NCBI RefSeq assembly: GCF_000330885.1
Contig: NC_020062.1
Coordinates: forward strand, 814,374-878,373
Direction: 5' to 3'
Source of the DNA: Rhizobium tropici CIAT 899
Lineage (GTDB): Bacteria; Pseudomonadota; Alphaproteobacteria; Rhizobiales; Rhizobiaceae
Length of the DNA: 64,000 nt
Shown here: positions 51,955-61,373 of the stretch, one piece after another
How the letters are laid out: the number at the start of each line of letters is the position of its first letter
How positions within the stretch are numbered: the first letter of the stretch is position 1
Position numbers and translations under genes: made by a program
The notes under the pieces: model-generated
What the model was told of the DNA's origin: nothing
The model's input: the letters and a program-made list of their open reading frames with translations, nothing else
The model's database searches: none

Positions 51955-52410
51955 ATGGACCTTTCCACGATCATTCTTCCGGAACACGTCTTTGTCGGCG
52001 TCTCCACTCCGACGAAATGGCGCGCATTGCAGATGCTGTCGTCGAAGGCAGCCCATTGCTTTGGTCTGGACGAGGCAGTGGTCCTGCGGGCGCTGGAGAC
52101 GCGCGAAAAATTGGGCACGACGGGGATCGGCAATGGCGTTGCGGTTCCGCATGCCGCCATCGCTGCCATGACGAGGCCTCGGGGACTGATGGTGCATTTT
52201 ACACATCCCGTCGATTTCGATGCCATCGACGACGTGCCGACGGAATGGGCTTTCGTGCTGTTGTTCGGAGAGGGCGGTCGGAGCGACTATCTGAACGTGC
52301 TTGCCGCGATCGCGAGGCGTTTGCGCACGGAAGGCGTTCTGACGGCGATGCGGCAGACAAAGAGCGCTGATGAACTCTATTCCGTCTTCATGTCCGACAC
52401 AATTTGCTGA
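51955..52410 (+). CDS. PtsN-like PTS EIIA(Ntr)-family protein
   Basis: The 151-residue EIIA type-2 domain has the phosphorylatable His66 in GIGNGVAVPHAAI, the preceding REKLGTTG and the typical PVDFDAIDDVPTEWAFVLLF and RRLRTEGVLTAMRQTKSADELYSVF segments. The PTS-Ntr EIIA of enterobacteria and rhizobia binds KdpD or influences kdp expression, so its location 99 bases behind kdpE suggests a dedicated role in K+ control. The ATG at 51955 is taken; a TTG at 51943 would add four residues. The main ptsN is normally next to rpoN, so this would be a second copy. Confidence 0.8.
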   Translation: MDLSTIILPEHVFVGVSTPTKWRALQMLSSKAAHCFGLDEAVVLRALETREKLGTTGIGNGVAVPHAAIAAMTRPRGLMVHFTHPVDFDAIDDVPTEWAFVLLFGEGGRSDYLNVLAAIARRLRTEGVLTAMRQTKSADELYSVFMSDTIC

Positions 52411-52571
52411 CGACGCACTCGTTGCGCGTCTGATGTCATTCAGGAATGTGATTTCACTTTTCTGGATTCTATGGGATGCTGTTCTCCACGGTTGCCGAAA
52501 ACGGGAACTGTCTTCGTTACTTTATACGACCAAGTTGGTAGGGTTTAAGGACAAACGAAGGGGGTGTATTC

Positions 52572-53600
52572 ATGCAGACGATAAAGCTTTCACGGCTTCT
52601 CGCCACAGCTGTTCTGATCGGCAGTTTCTCGATCGCGGCCGTCGCACCGACCTGGGCGGCGGACAAGACGCTTCTCAATGTTTCCTACGATCCGACCCGT
52701 GAACTCTATAAGGATTTCAACACGGCCTTTGCTGCCAACTGGAAGAAGGACACGGGTGAAACCATCAATATCAAGGCTTCGCATGGCGGTTCCGGCGCGC
52801 AGGCCCGCTCGGTCATCGACGGTCTTGATGCCGATGTCGTGACGCTGGCGCTTGAAGGCGATATCGATGCGATCGCCAAGGCGACGCACAAGATCCCCGC
52901 CGACTGGAAGACCAAGTTCCCGAACAATTCCGTTCCCTATACCTCCACCATCGTTTTCCTGGTGCGCAAGGGCAATCCCAAGGGCATTAAGGACTGGGGG
53001 GATCTGGTGAAGGACGGCGTCGAAGTCATCACGCCGAACCCGAAGACATCGGGCGGTGCCCGCTGGAACATTCTGGCGGCATGGGCCTGGGCCAAGCAGG
53101 CCAATGGCGGCGATGATGCCAAGGCGCAGGACTACGTCGGGCAGCTCCTCAAGCATGTGCCGGTCCTCGACACCGGTGCGCGCGGGGCGACGACGACCTT
53201 TGTGCAGCGTGGTCTTGGTGATGTTCTGCTCGCCTGGGAAAACGAAGCCTACCTCTCGCTCGACGAGCTCGGTCCCGATAAATTCGAGATCGTGACACCG
53301 TCCGTTTCGATCCGCGCCGATCCTCCGGTTGCCGTCGTCGATGGCAATGTCGACACGAAGGGCACGCGCAAGGTCGCGGAAGCATACCTGAAATACCTGT
53401 ACTCGGATGAAGGTCAGAAGATCGCTGCGAAGCACTATTACCGGCCGATCAAGCCGGAAGCAGCCGATCCGAAGGATGTCGCTCGTTTCCCGTCCCTGAA
53501 GCTCGCAACTATTGACGACTTCGGCGGATGGTCTCAAGCTCAGCCGAAATTCTTCGCTGACGGGGGCGTCTTCGATCAGATCTATAAGCCGGGACAATAA
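52572..53600 (+). CDS. sbp: periplasmic sulfate-binding protein
   Basis: The 342-residue protein has a signal peptide (about 1-29, ending in TWAADKT) and the Sbp/CysP solute-binding fold: [65 protein letters not shown] and [15 protein letters not shown]. These residues form the sulfate site by main-chain NH groups. It delivers sulfate or thiosulfate to CysTW. First gene of sbp-cysT-cysW-cysA. The 161 bases upstream hold no gene and presumably the promoter. Confidence 0.96.
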   Translation: MQTIKLSRLLATAVLIGSFSIAAVAPTWAADKTLLNVSYDPTRELYKDFNTAFAANWKKDTGETINIKASHGGSGAQARSVIDGLDADVVTLALEGDIDAIAKATHKIPADWKTKFPNNSVPYTSTIVFLVRKGNPKGIKDWGDLVKDGVEVITPNPKTSGGARWNILAAWAWAKQANGGDDAKAQDYVGQLLKHVPVLDTGARGATTTFVQRGLGDVLLAWENEAYLSLDELGPDKFEIVTPSVSIRADPPVAVVDGNVDTKGTRKVAEAYLKYLYSDEGQKIAAKHYYRPIKPEAADPKDVARFPSLKLATIDDFGGWSQAQPKFFADGGVFDQIYKPGQ

Positions 53601-53606
53601 GACTGA

Positions 53607-54464
53607 ATGCATTCTATAACCCGCAAGCGGTGGCGGTTACGGCAGCCGAGCGTCATTCCAGGATTCGGATTGGCGCTCGGCGTTACCTTGGCTTGGCTCA
53701 TCTTCATCGTTCTCATTCCGCTGTCGGGACTGCTGTGGAAGAGCAGCGCCCTCGGCTGGCAGAATTTCTGGGCCCTCGCGCTTGACGTGCGCACGCTCTA
53801 TGCGCTGCGCATGAGCTTCGGCGGCGCCTTCATCGCTGCGCTCGTCAATGCCGTGCTCGGACTTATCCTGGCTTGGGTGCTGGTGCGTTACCGCTTTCCG
53901 GGCAAGCGCATCCTGGATGCCATGGTTGATCTGCCGTTCGCCCTGCCGACGGCAGTCGCCGGGATTGCCTTGACGACGCTCTATGCGCCGAATGGCTGGA
54001 TCGGTCAGTTCCTGACGCCGCTCGGCATCAAGATCGCGTTCACCCCGGTGGGTATCGTCATCGCGCTGATTTTCGTCGGCTTACCGTTCGTGGTGCGCAC
54101 TGCGCAGCCCGTCATGGAGGAGATCGACCGCGAGGTCGAGGAGGCGGCAGCGACCCTCGGCGCGTCGCGTTTCCAGACGATAACCCGCGTGCTCTTGCCA
54201 GGCCTTGCGCCCGCGGCGCTGACGGGCTTTGCATTGGCGTTTGCGCGCGCGGCCGGCGAATACGGATCGGTCATCTTCATCGCCGGCAACAAGCCCTATG
54301 TTTCCGAAATCGCACCGCTGCTCATCGTCATTCGCCTGGAGGAATACAATTATTCCGCGGCGACGGCGATTGCGACGTTGATGCTGTTTATTTCCTTCAC
54401 CATGCTTTTGATCATCAACCTCATCCAGTCCTGGAGCAGAAGGAGGTATGGCTATGGCGCATGA
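53607..54464 (+). CDS. cysT: sulfate ABC transporter permease CysT
   Basis: The 285-residue inner-membrane permease has about six helices and the EAA coupling loop [28 protein letters not shown] near residue 174. The N-terminal [22 protein letters not shown] and the segment [14 protein letters not shown] are characteristic of CysT (CysU). It forms the channel with CysW. It follows sbp by six bases. Confidence 0.95.
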   Translation: MHSITRKRWRLRQPSVIPGFGLALGVTLAWLIFIVLIPLSGLLWKSSALGWQNFWALALDVRTLYALRMSFGGAFIAALVNAVLGLILAWVLVRYRFPGKRILDAMVDLPFALPTAVAGIALTTLYAPNGWIGQFLTPLGIKIAFTPVGIVIALIFVGLPFVVRTAQPVMEEIDREVEEAAATLGASRFQTITRVLLPGLAPAALTGFALAFARAAGEYGSVIFIAGNKPYVSEIAPLLIVIRLEEYNYSAATAIATLMLFISFTMLLIINLIQSWSRRRYGYGA

Positions 54465-55326
54465 TCTTTCTGCACCAGTCGAAACGGGTCATTCCGTCAT
54501 CACCGAAAGCCGCATCGCACGCATTATTTTCGTGCTGATTTCGTTGGTCTTCCTGACATTGATGGTCCTGCTGCCGCTCGCTGCCGTTTTCGTCGAGGCT
54601 TTCCGGAAAGGAATCGAAACCTTCTTCGGAGCCTTGGTCGACGAGGAGACCTTCGCGGCGATCCGGCTGACCCTGATCGTTGCCGGCATCAGCGTGCCCC
54701 TGAACCTCGTCTGCGGTGTTGCTGCCGCCTGGGCGATCGCCAAGTTCGAATTCAAGGGCAAAGCCTTTCTCACCACCCTGATAGATCTGCCCTTCTCGGT
54801 GTCGCCGGTCATATCGGGTCTGGTCTTCGTGCTGTTGTTCAATTCCAACAGCACACTCGGGCCCTGGCTGCAGAGCCACGGCATACAGATATTGTTTGCG
54901 GTTCCGGGCCTTGTACTGGCGACGATGTTTGTCACCTTTCCCTTCGTCGCGCGTGAGCTGATCCCGCTGATGCAGGAGCAGGGCAGCGCAGACGAGGAGG
55001 CCGCACTTTCGCTTGGGGCGAATGGCTGGCAGACCTTCTGGTATGTCACGCTGCCGAACATCAAATGGGGTCTGCTTTACGGGGTCCTGCTCTGCAATGC
55101 CCGCGCCATGGGCGAGTTCGGCGCCGTTTCGGTGGTTTCCGGCCACATTCGCGGCGAAACAAACACCATGCCGCTGCAGGTCGAGATTCTCTATAACGAA
55201 TATAATTTCTCCGGGGCCTTTGCCGTTGCTACGCTCCTGGCTCTGCTTGCCCTCGTTACATTGATACTGAAGACGCTGCTGGAAATGCGCTATAGCGAAG
55301 AGATCGCAGCCAGCCGGCGTCACTGA
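54454..55326 (+). CDS. cysW: sulfate ABC transporter permease CysW
   Basis: The 290-residue permease has about six helices, an EAA loop [31 protein letters not shown], and the CysW-typical [27 protein letters not shown]. The ATG at 54454 has AGGAGG seven bases upstream; the ATG at 54448 sits directly on that site and is less likely. It overlaps the cysT end by 11 bases. Confidence 0.95.
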   Translation: MAHDLSAPVETGHSVITESRIARIIFVLISLVFLTLMVLLPLAAVFVEAFRKGIETFFGALVDEETFAAIRLTLIVAGISVPLNLVCGVAAAWAIAKFEFKGKAFLTTLIDLPFSVSPVISGLVFVLLFNSNSTLGPWLQSHGIQILFAVPGLVLATMFVTFPFVARELIPLMQEQGSADEEAALSLGANGWQTFWYVTLPNIKWGLLYGVLLCNARAMGEFGAVSVVSGHIRGETNTMPLQVEILYNEYNFSGAFAVATLLALLALVTLILKTLLEMRYSEEIAASRRH

Positions 55327-55337
55327 AGGAATTCTTA

Positions 55338-56384
55338 ATGGAAGTTCGCGTTCAAAACCTGCGTAAGGAATTCGGTCGCTTTCCCGCATTGCATGACGTG
55401 TCCCTGGATATCCGCTCGAGCGAACTGATCGCGCTTCTCGGACCGTCTGGCTCTGGCAAGACGACGCTGCTGCGCCTGATTGCCGGTTTGGAAACGCCCA
55501 CGGAGGGCAAGATCTTCTTTGGCGAAGAGGATGCTTCGCTGAAGACCGTCCAACAGCGTAATATCGGCTTCGTGTTTCAGCATTATGCGCTGTTCAGGCA
55601 CATGACGGTGCTCGACAATATCTCCTTCGGTCTGAAGGTTCGCTCGGCATCGCGGCGCCCGCCGCGCGATGAAATCCGCCGCCGTGCAACGGAGCTGCTA
55701 GAACTGGTGCAACTAAATGGCCTGGAGAAGCGCTATCCAACGCAGCTTTCAGGCGGCCAGCGCCAGCGTGTTGCGCTGGCGCGGGCCATGGCGGTGGAGC
55801 CGAATGTCTTGCTTCTCGACGAGCCCTTCGGGGCTCTCGATGCGCAGGTGCGCAAGGACCTGCGCAAATGGCTGCGTGAGATTCACGACCGCACCGGCCA
55901 CACCACCGTTTTCGTGACCCATGACCAGGAAGAAGCACTGGAGCTCGCCGACCGGGTCGTCGTTCTCAATAAGGGCGCGATCGAACAGGTCGGCACGCCG
56001 GACGAGATCTACGACACGCCGAACTCGCCTTTCGTTTATGGCTTCATCGGTCAGTCCAATCGTCTCAAGGTGCGCATCACCAGCGGTGAGATCTGGTTCG
56101 ATGACAAGCCGCTGGGGCTCAGCACGCCGCATGAGCCCGATGGCGAAGCCTATCTCTATTTCCGACCCCACGATATCGAGATCCGCGACGGCGATGGCGG
56201 CGCGATCGCGGGGCTGCTCGTTGCCAGCAGGCGCGTGGCAGGCACCCGCCATCTTGAGATCAACATCGGTGCCGAGCACGATCCTATCGAAATCGAACTG
56301 CCACCGAACAAGGCGGATGCATTGGACCGCAACCGCATCGCCTTCAGGCCGACGCGCTGGAAGCTCTTTCGCAACGGCGTCTGA
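55338..56384 (+). CDS. cysA: sulfate/thiosulfate ABC transporter ATP-binding protein CysA
   Basis: The 348-residue ATPase has Walker A ([16 protein letters not shown]), the Q-loop ([14 protein letters not shown]), the ABC signature ([14 protein letters not shown]), Walker B with the catalytic Glu ([14 protein letters not shown]) and the switch His ([10 protein letters not shown]). A C-terminal TOBE-like domain follows (about 235-348, FRPHDIEI). It energises CysTW. 11 bases after cysW; convergent with udh, whose stop is three bases away. Confidence 0.96.
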   Translation: MEVRVQNLRKEFGRFPALHDVSLDIRSSELIALLGPSGSGKTTLLRLIAGLETPTEGKIFFGEEDASLKTVQQRNIGFVFQHYALFRHMTVLDNISFGLKVRSASRRPPRDEIRRRATELLELVQLNGLEKRYPTQLSGGQRQRVALARAMAVEPNVLLLDEPFGALDAQVRKDLRKWLREIHDRTGHTTVFVTHDQEEALELADRVVVLNKGAIEQVGTPDEIYDTPNSPFVYGFIGQSNRLKVRITSGEIWFDDKPLGLSTPHEPDGEAYLYFRPHDIEIRDGDGGAIAGLLVASRRVAGTRHLEINIGAEHDPIEIELPPNKADALDRNRIAFRPTRWKLFRNGV

Positions 56385-56387
56385 CGA

Positions 56388-57185
56388 TCAGTCCTCGGGG
56401 TGAGCGGCAGAAGCGAAGCCGCCGCCCTGATAGACGATTGCGGGATCGTTCGGATCCTCAGCGGGTGTTCTCGACAGAATTTCGGCCCGCCACGGCGCTG
56501 CGCTATCGCGCGGCTTCCAGCCGAGGAAGGCTGCGTTGCCGTTGTCCCACCATTGCTCGTCATTGTCCGAGACACCGTAGACGATCGTGTGGCCGAGACG
56601 CGGGGCGTTGAAGGCGCAATCGCACAGCGAGACGAAATCCCTGATGCTGAACCAGGTGGCGAGCATGCGCGTATTGCGCGGCTCCGGGAAGCACGAACCA
56701 ATACGTACCGAAAGCGTTTCCTGGCCGAACTTGTCGAAGTAAAGGCTTGCGACCGCCTCGCCGAATACTTTTGAGACGCCATAGAGCGAATCCGGCCGTG
56801 TCGGCACCTTGTTGTCGATCCGCTCGTCGCGACGGTAGAAGCCGATCGTGTGATTGGAGCTTGCAAAAACGATGCGCGGCTTGCCGGCGGCACGCGCTGC
56901 TTCATAAAGATTGTAGAGGCCGACGATATTGCCCTGCAGGATCAGATCGAATGGCTTCTCGACCGAAATGCCGCCGAGATGGATGATCCCGTCCACACCC
57001 TTGACCATTGCCTCGACGCCGCCACGGTCGGCGAGATCGCAAGCGACAAAACGCTCGTTCGGACGCAAGTCGCTTATCGGCGAGAGATCGGATAAAACGA
57101 CATTCTCGGCAATTTGCGACAGAAGCGGCCTGATCGCCTGCCCGACGCCACCGGCGGCGCCAGTCAGCAACAAAGTCTTCAGCAT
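56388..57185 (-). CDS. udh: NAD-dependent uronate dehydrogenase
   Basis: The 265-residue short-chain-dehydrogenase-fold protein closely follows Agrobacterium Udh: LLLTGAAGGVGQAIRP for NAD binding, GIIHLGGISVEKPFDLILQGNI, ASSNHTIGFY, the catalytic Tyr135-x3-Lys139 (YGVSK) and RIGSCFPEPRNTRM. It oxidises D-galacturonate or D-glucuronate to the aldarolactone in pectin sugar catabolism. The ATG at 57185 has GGGAGA upstream and fits the family length; the frame is open to 57269. Confidence 0.92.
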   Translation of the reverse strand: MLKTLLLTGAAGGVGQAIRPLLSQIAENVVLSDLSPISDLRPNERFVACDLADRGGVEAMVKGVDGIIHLGGISVEKPFDLILQGNIVGLYNLYEAARAAGKPRIVFASSNHTIGFYRRDERIDNKVPTRPDSLYGVSKVFGEAVASLYFDKFGQETLSVRIGSCFPEPRNTRMLATWFSIRDFVSLCDCAFNAPRLGHTIVYGVSDNDEQWWDNGNAAFLGWKPRDSAAPWRAEILSRTPAEDPNDPAIVYQGGGFASAAHPED

Positions 57186-57287
57186 GGATTGTCTCCCGGA
57201 TCGGTCAATTGCGGGCAGCCTATAAGATGGTCCTTCGCCCGTCATCACATATATCGGTGGGATCAACATGAAGCATGTCGATAAAGT

Positions 57288-58130
57288 CTAGGCTGTCTGT
57301 GGATGTCGCTGCGCGTCGTTGTCGAACGTTTCGAGACTGACGACTGCCTTGATGGGCAGATGATCCGACGCCAGGCGCGCCAGCGGTGAATCATGCACCT
57401 CGACCGCGGAGATCATGCCGCGGCGATTTGCCATGATGCGATCGAGCGCCAGGAGCGGCAGCGTCGAGGGAAAGCTCGGAACGGCAGGGGGAAGCGGGCC
57501 GAAGGCGGCCTGGAAGGTATTGAGCGATGAGCGATCGCCCAGCCGCCATTCATTGAGATCGCCCAGCAGGATGGTCGGCATCTCGCTGCCGTCATTCATG
57601 AGGTCGACGATCAGGCGCGTCTGCTGCGCACGCGAGCGATGCAGCAGGCCGAGGTGCGCGGCGATGATCCTTAGGCTTCCGCCGCGCGCCAATTCCAGTT
57701 CGGCAATGAGTGCGCCGCGCGGCTCCAGCCCGGGCAGATTGATCTGATGGACATCGCGAACCGTGCCCTGCTTGAAAAGCACGACATTGCCATGCCAGCC
57801 ATGAGCCTTGGTGACGCCGGTGATCGGCACCGGAATAAGCCCTGTTTCACGCTCGAGGCGGCGCAGATCAAGGATACCCGTGCGTTCCCCGAAACGGGTG
57901 TCCGCTTCCTGCAGACCGATGATATCGGCATCGATTTCATGAATGACGCGGCTGGTGCGTTCCGGATCGAAGCGGCGGTCGGCGCCGACGCATTTGTGGA
58001 CATTGTAGGAGGCGATCAATGTGCCTTCCGGTCGGTCCACCTTGCCGCCAGCCGGCTTGGGGCGCGATTTCTTGCGGTTCTTCAGGCTTTCCAGAATGCT
58101 CGCACGGAGGCTTTCTTTCTTCTTTCGCAT
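57288..58130 (-). CDS. endonuclease/exonuclease/phosphatase (EEP) family protein
   Basis: The 280-residue protein has the EEP-domain motifs TLIASYNVHKCVGAD (Asn and neighbouring catalytic residues), DIIGLQEADTRF (metal-binding Glu), IIAAHLGLLHRSRAQQ, ILLGDLNEW (Asp-x-Asn) and the C-terminal ASDHLPIKAVV (Asp-His pair). The N-terminus is basic (KKKESLRASILESLKNRKKSRPKP) with no signal peptide. It lies downstream of and co-directional with the cardiolipin-synthase-like gene, a pairing common in alphaproteobacteria. The substrate could be DNA or a phospholipid head group. Confidence 0.85.
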   Translation of the reverse strand: MRKKKESLRASILESLKNRKKSRPKPAGGKVDRPEGTLIASYNVHKCVGADRRFDPERTSRVIHEIDADIIGLQEADTRFGERTGILDLRRLERETGLIPVPITGVTKAHGWHGNVVLFKQGTVRDVHQINLPGLEPRGALIAELELARGGSLRIIAAHLGLLHRSRAQQTRLIVDLMNDGSEMPTILLGDLNEWRLGDRSSLNTFQAAFGPLPPAVPSFPSTLPLLALDRIMANRRGMISAVEVHDSPLARLASDHLPIKAVVSLETFDNDAQRHPQTA

Positions 58131-58253
58131 CTATCCGTCGACCGTTCCTTGATCAGACCATGTCGGGCACATGGGAAAGAGTATAAGAAGCGATCGTTGG
58201 CCTTGTCATGTAAAAAGGCTGCGACCAGGCCAGATTGTTCGGTCAAGCTAGCG

Positions 58254-59717
58254 TCAGAGATAGGGCGAACCGAGCCAAAGCACCTTTTCGACAAGTCTGA
58301 CGATGAAGGGCCGCGCCCGAAGCTTTTCGAGATCGACCGGATGCGCCGTTTCGAGGATTGCGCCGATATGCGCATCGATCGTGCCGGCAAAGCCGCGATC
58401 GAGCACCTCGAGATCCACCTCGAAATTGAGCCTCAGCGAGCGCGGATCGAGATTGGAAGAGCCGACATAGGCCCAGATGCCGTCGACGGCCAAAAGCTTG
58501 GAATGGTTGAAAGCGCCTTTGGCGCGCCAGATGCGGCAATAATTCTTCAGCATCTGGTCGAATTGCGCCGTCATGGCACGGTCGACGAGTACGAGATTAT
58601 TGGCTGTCGGCACGACGATATCGACCTCGACGCCGCGCCGGGCTGCTGTCACCAGTGCGCTGATCAATTCTCGATCCGGCAGGAAATAAGGTGACATGAT
58701 GCGAATTGATTTATGCGCTACCGACAGCGCTCCAATCAGCATCTTATGATTGGTCTCGACGCTGCGATCCGGGCCGGAGGCGACGACCCGCATAAAGACT
58801 GGGGCACCCGGCTCGTTGGAAGGGGAGGCAATCCGCCATTCCGGAGTGCTTAGGACCTCGCCCGTGGTAAAGCGCCAGTCTTCGGCTGCCGTATTGAAGA
58901 GATCGGCGACTGCCGGGCCTGTGACGCAGAAATGCATGTCGCGGGCGCAGTGATCGCGAGCGAATTCGCGCGTAAAACCCTGGCGTATGTTCATGCCGCC
59001 GGTAAAGGCAATTCGCCCGTCGATGCTGAGGATCTTACGGTGGGTGCGCAGGTTGGCATAGGGCAACCGGAGGCCGATGATGACATTGCCGTTGAAGACG
59101 TCGACCGGAACGCCGCCCTGGCGCAGATAACCCATGATGCTCGGCACGGAATAGCGGGCGCCGACGGCGTCGATAAGTACGCGGACGCTGACGCCGCGTT
59201 TGGTCGCGGCAATCAGGGCATCGGCGATGCGAAGGCCGATCGGATCGCGATCGAAAATATAGGTTTCCATCAGGATGCTGCGTTCGGCGCCATCGATTGC
59301 GGCTTTCATCGCGGCATAGGCGACATCGCCGTTCGCCAGCATCTCGATCGTGTTTCCGGTGCTCATCGTGTAACGGACGACACGGTCGCCGAGCGTCTTC
59401 ATCGAGCCGAAACGTTCGCCGAAGAGCCGCCGCACCTCGCCGCCATCGGCGTCGAAGCTGGAGAGCTCGCCATTCGCATCCTTGCGAAAAAGCGCATCTC
59501 GCTGCGAGCTGAGGGAGGCCCGGCGGATGCGATTGATGCCGGCGACAGCATAGAGGACGGCACCAATGATGGGGGACAAGATGATGACGCCGACCCAGCC
59601 GATCGCGGCGCGGACATCCTCTTTGGTCATGGCTGCATGAATTGCAGCAGCGGCCCCCATAGCGATGGAAAGGACGGCGAGAATTTGGCCCCAATGGGCG
59701 GCCACGAGGTCGATCAT
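58254..59717 (-). CDS. cardiolipin synthase / phospholipase D family protein
   Basis: The 487-residue protein has two N-terminal membrane helices (about 8-30 and 40-60) and two PLD active-site motifs, HRKILSIDGRIAFTGGMN near 233 and HSKLLAVDGIWAYVGSSNLDPRS near 410, each with the H-x-K-x4-D core. It probably condenses phosphatidylglycerol molecules into cardiolipin at the inner membrane, like bacterial Cls. The first TM pair and overall length agree with Cls rather than with soluble PLD nucleases. Confidence 0.88.
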   Translation of the reverse strand: MIDLVAAHWGQILAVLSIAMGAAAAIHAAMTKEDVRAAIGWVGVIILSPIIGAVLYAVAGINRIRRASLSSQRDALFRKDANGELSSFDADGGEVRRLFGERFGSMKTLGDRVVRYTMSTGNTIEMLANGDVAYAAMKAAIDGAERSILMETYIFDRDPIGLRIADALIAATKRGVSVRVLIDAVGARYSVPSIMGYLRQGGVPVDVFNGNVIIGLRLPYANLRTHRKILSIDGRIAFTGGMNIRQGFTREFARDHCARDMHFCVTGPAVADLFNTAAEDWRFTTGEVLSTPEWRIASPSNEPGAPVFMRVVASGPDRSVETNHKMLIGALSVAHKSIRIMSPYFLPDRELISALVTAARRGVEVDIVVPTANNLVLVDRAMTAQFDQMLKNYCRIWRAKGAFNHSKLLAVDGIWAYVGSSNLDPRSLRLNFEVDLEVLDRGFAGTIDAHIGAILETAHPVDLEKLRARPFIVRLVEKVLWLGSPYL

Positions 59718-60042
59718 AATGCAAGTATATCCTTGCGCGCAAAAGCTGCAATGAGCCGGCTTGCGGTCATCAGAAGGCTATCGGTGCGAAAATTCATCCT
59801 ATTAGATAATTTTAATTGAACCCCGTTGTCACCGCCTTCATAGTTAGGGTGCTTCGGCTGCTTCGCTACCGTCCCCCACGGTAAATCTGTCTTTTGTTTG
59901 AAGCGCCACTGCGGTTCGAGAGTCGAGACCGAAGAACGCTTGACCTAGCGTCTTGACTGCTCGGGGGAGGCGTAAAGCCCGCATTTCAAGAACGGGCATT
60001 GTTCATCAAACCATGTTCAATGATGCGAACGGAGAACAGCAG
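59718..60042. other. intergenic region, cls / DUF2934 gene
   Basis: This 325-base stretch has no supportable gene. An AT-rich segment at 59799-59818 may belong to the cls promoter. GGAGAA before 60043 serves as ribosome-binding site of the plus-strand gene. No clear sigma-factor motif was found. Confidence 0.4.
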
Positions 60043-60312
60043 ATGTTGGAACCTCGGGACGAATGGATCAAGAAACGCGCATACGCCATATGGGAAGAGG
60101 AAGGTCATCCTTCGGGACGCGACGCCGAGCACTGGGCGCAGGCGAGCAGCGAGCGTATTGCGCTTGAAAAGACCGTAGCAAACGGCAGCACGATCGATAT
60201 CAAGCCAAAGGCGAAGCGCAAGACGGCGGTCGCTGCGGCGGCTGTTGCCGAGGAGAAATCGGCCAAACCCGCGAAGAAAACGCCGAAGAAGGCTGTAGTG
60301 CCGAAGGTGTAA
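60043..60312 (+). CDS. DUF2934 domain protein
   Basis: The 89-residue protein has an N-terminal DUF2934 motif (IKKRAYAIWEEEGHPSGRDAEHW, split by no gaps, residues 7-29) and a lysine/alanine-rich C-terminal tail (KPKAKRKTAVAAAA, EEKSAKPAKKTPKK) like histone H1-type tails. The ATG at 60043 has GGAGAA seven bases upstream; an ATG at 60013 is also in frame. DUF2934 proteins are small stress-associated proteins of unknown function; the tail suggests nucleic-acid binding. Confidence 0.8.
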   Translation: MLEPRDEWIKKRAYAIWEEEGHPSGRDAEHWAQASSERIALEKTVANGSTIDIKPKAKRKTAVAAAAVAEEKSAKPAKKTPKKAVVPKV

Positions 60313-60350
60313 GGCGTGTCGGTCTTAAGAGTGTGGCGGAGACAGGAGCG

Positions 60351-60370
60351 GCCTGTTGGCAACGGCAGGC
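60351..60370 (+). terminator. GNRA-loop hairpin after the DUF2934 gene
   Basis: GCCTGTTG and CGGCAGGC pair over 8 bp (two G-U) around a GCAA tetraloop, followed by GCCCTCTCTTTC. A weak terminator candidate 38 bases after the stop. Confidence 0.35.
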
Positions 60371-60489
60371 GCCCTCTCTTTCAAAAGACGGCGGCCGGCG
60401 GAATATTTGCAATAATTCCGGTGATTTGGCTCTCTTGCGCGACATAGTTGTCACACATCGATGCTACGAATTGCGAAGGGAGCTTAGCA

Positions 60490-60591
60490 ATGGGTCGTAG
60501 CGACATCGATGATAGGGAAATGACCGTTGCCGCAATCGTTGCGGCGTGCTGCGTTGCCTGTTTTGCCAATGGGTTTGGAGCGATGCGATGA
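60490..60591 (+). CDS. possible 33-residue small protein
   Basis: The frame MGRSDIDDREMTVAAIVAACC, then VACFANGFGAMR has a polar head and a short Ala/Cys-rich hydrophobic stretch. Its stop overlaps the ATG of the next small gene (ATGA), which suggests coupled translation. It is too short for a confident call. Confidence 0.3.
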   Translation: MGRSDIDDREMTVAAIVAACCVACFANGFGAMR

Positions 60592-60797
60592 CATCTCTCC
60601 TTATATTGACCGCGCTCTATCTGCTGGCCGCCTTGGTCCTGATTTTGATCATCGATCGTTCAGTCGGCATCTTTTTCCCGGCTTCAGCCAAGCAATCTGC
60701 CGCCGCGCGGCATGATCGGCGCTTGCGAATGCTTCCAGCCAGTCTGCTGTCCAGTAATCGCAATTCGCCCGGGCGGATCTCGGAACCTTTTCTCTGA
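60588..60797 (+). CDS. small single-pass membrane protein (69 aa)
   Basis: The 69-residue protein has one N-terminal membrane helix (about 3-22: SLLILTALYLLAALVLILII), then a basic soluble tail. The ATG at 60588 is chosen because it begins the hydrophobic segment and overlaps the preceding stop. The family is not recognised. Confidence 0.45.
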   Translation: MTSLLILTALYLLAALVLILIIDRSVGIFFPASAKQSAAARHDRRLRMLPASLLSSNRNSPGRISEPFL

Positions 60798-60806
60798 CGA
60801 CGGGTT
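60782..60806 (+). promoter_or_regulatory. EcfG-like (general stress) promoter
   Basis: GGAAC (60782-60786) is followed after 16 bases by GGTT (60803-60806), one base off GGAAC-N16/17-CGTT, and lies 30 bases upstream of the ATG at 60836. Confidence 0.45.
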
Positions 60807-60835
60807 GGTTTTTCGTCCTAACAAGGAGAAAGATC

Positions 60836-61150
60836 ATGCCCCGAGGAGACAAATCGGCCTATACGGACAAACAGAAGCGCAAGGCTGAGCATATCGAGGA
60901 AGGATATGAAGAGCGCGGCGTTTCCAATGAGGAGGCGGAGCGGCGTGCCTGGGCGACGGTCAATAAGGAAAGCGGCGGCGGTAAGAAATCCGGCTCCGGT
61001 CGCGGCCATTCCGAAAATCACGAATCGTCCGAAAAGGGCGGCAGGATCGGCGGACGTGCTGCTGCCAAGCGACCGGCTGCGGAGCGTTCCGCCTCTGCAA
61101 AGAAGGCGGCTGCGACGCGCAAACGTCACGAGCATAATGCGCGCAGCTAG
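60836..61150 (+). CDS. small basic stress-type protein (often annotated plasmid stabilisation protein)
   Basis: The 104-residue, highly charged protein starts MPRGDKSAYTDKQKRKAEHIEEGYEERG, continues with the conserved EEAERRAWATVNKESGGGKKSG, and ends in a Lys/Ala/Arg-rich tail. Homologues are widespread in Rhizobiales and loosely called plasmid stabilisation proteins, without firm evidence. Composition suggests DNA binding or disorder. AAGGAGAAAG is the ribosome-binding site, and an EcfG-like promoter precedes it. Confidence 0.8.
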   Translation: MPRGDKSAYTDKQKRKAEHIEEGYEERGVSNEEAERRAWATVNKESGGGKKSGSGRGHSENHESSEKGGRIGGRAAAKRPAAERSASAKKAAATRKRHEHNARS

Positions 61151-61373
61151 CCTCCCTGTTAGAGGTCTCGCCGGACCTTTCTCACAGGCCGACGATGAAA
61201 TTCACAGGGCTTCTGGCGCATATGTGTAGCCTATAACCGGGTCGCCACTTATCTTCTGCACTATCGGCGCTAAATTGCAGGCTTGCGATGCGCCGATGGT
61301 GACGATGACGAGAATATGCCCGTCGCTACGACTGCCGCGGCTGGCTTTTCAATTCTCGGGAGGGAAAAACGGA

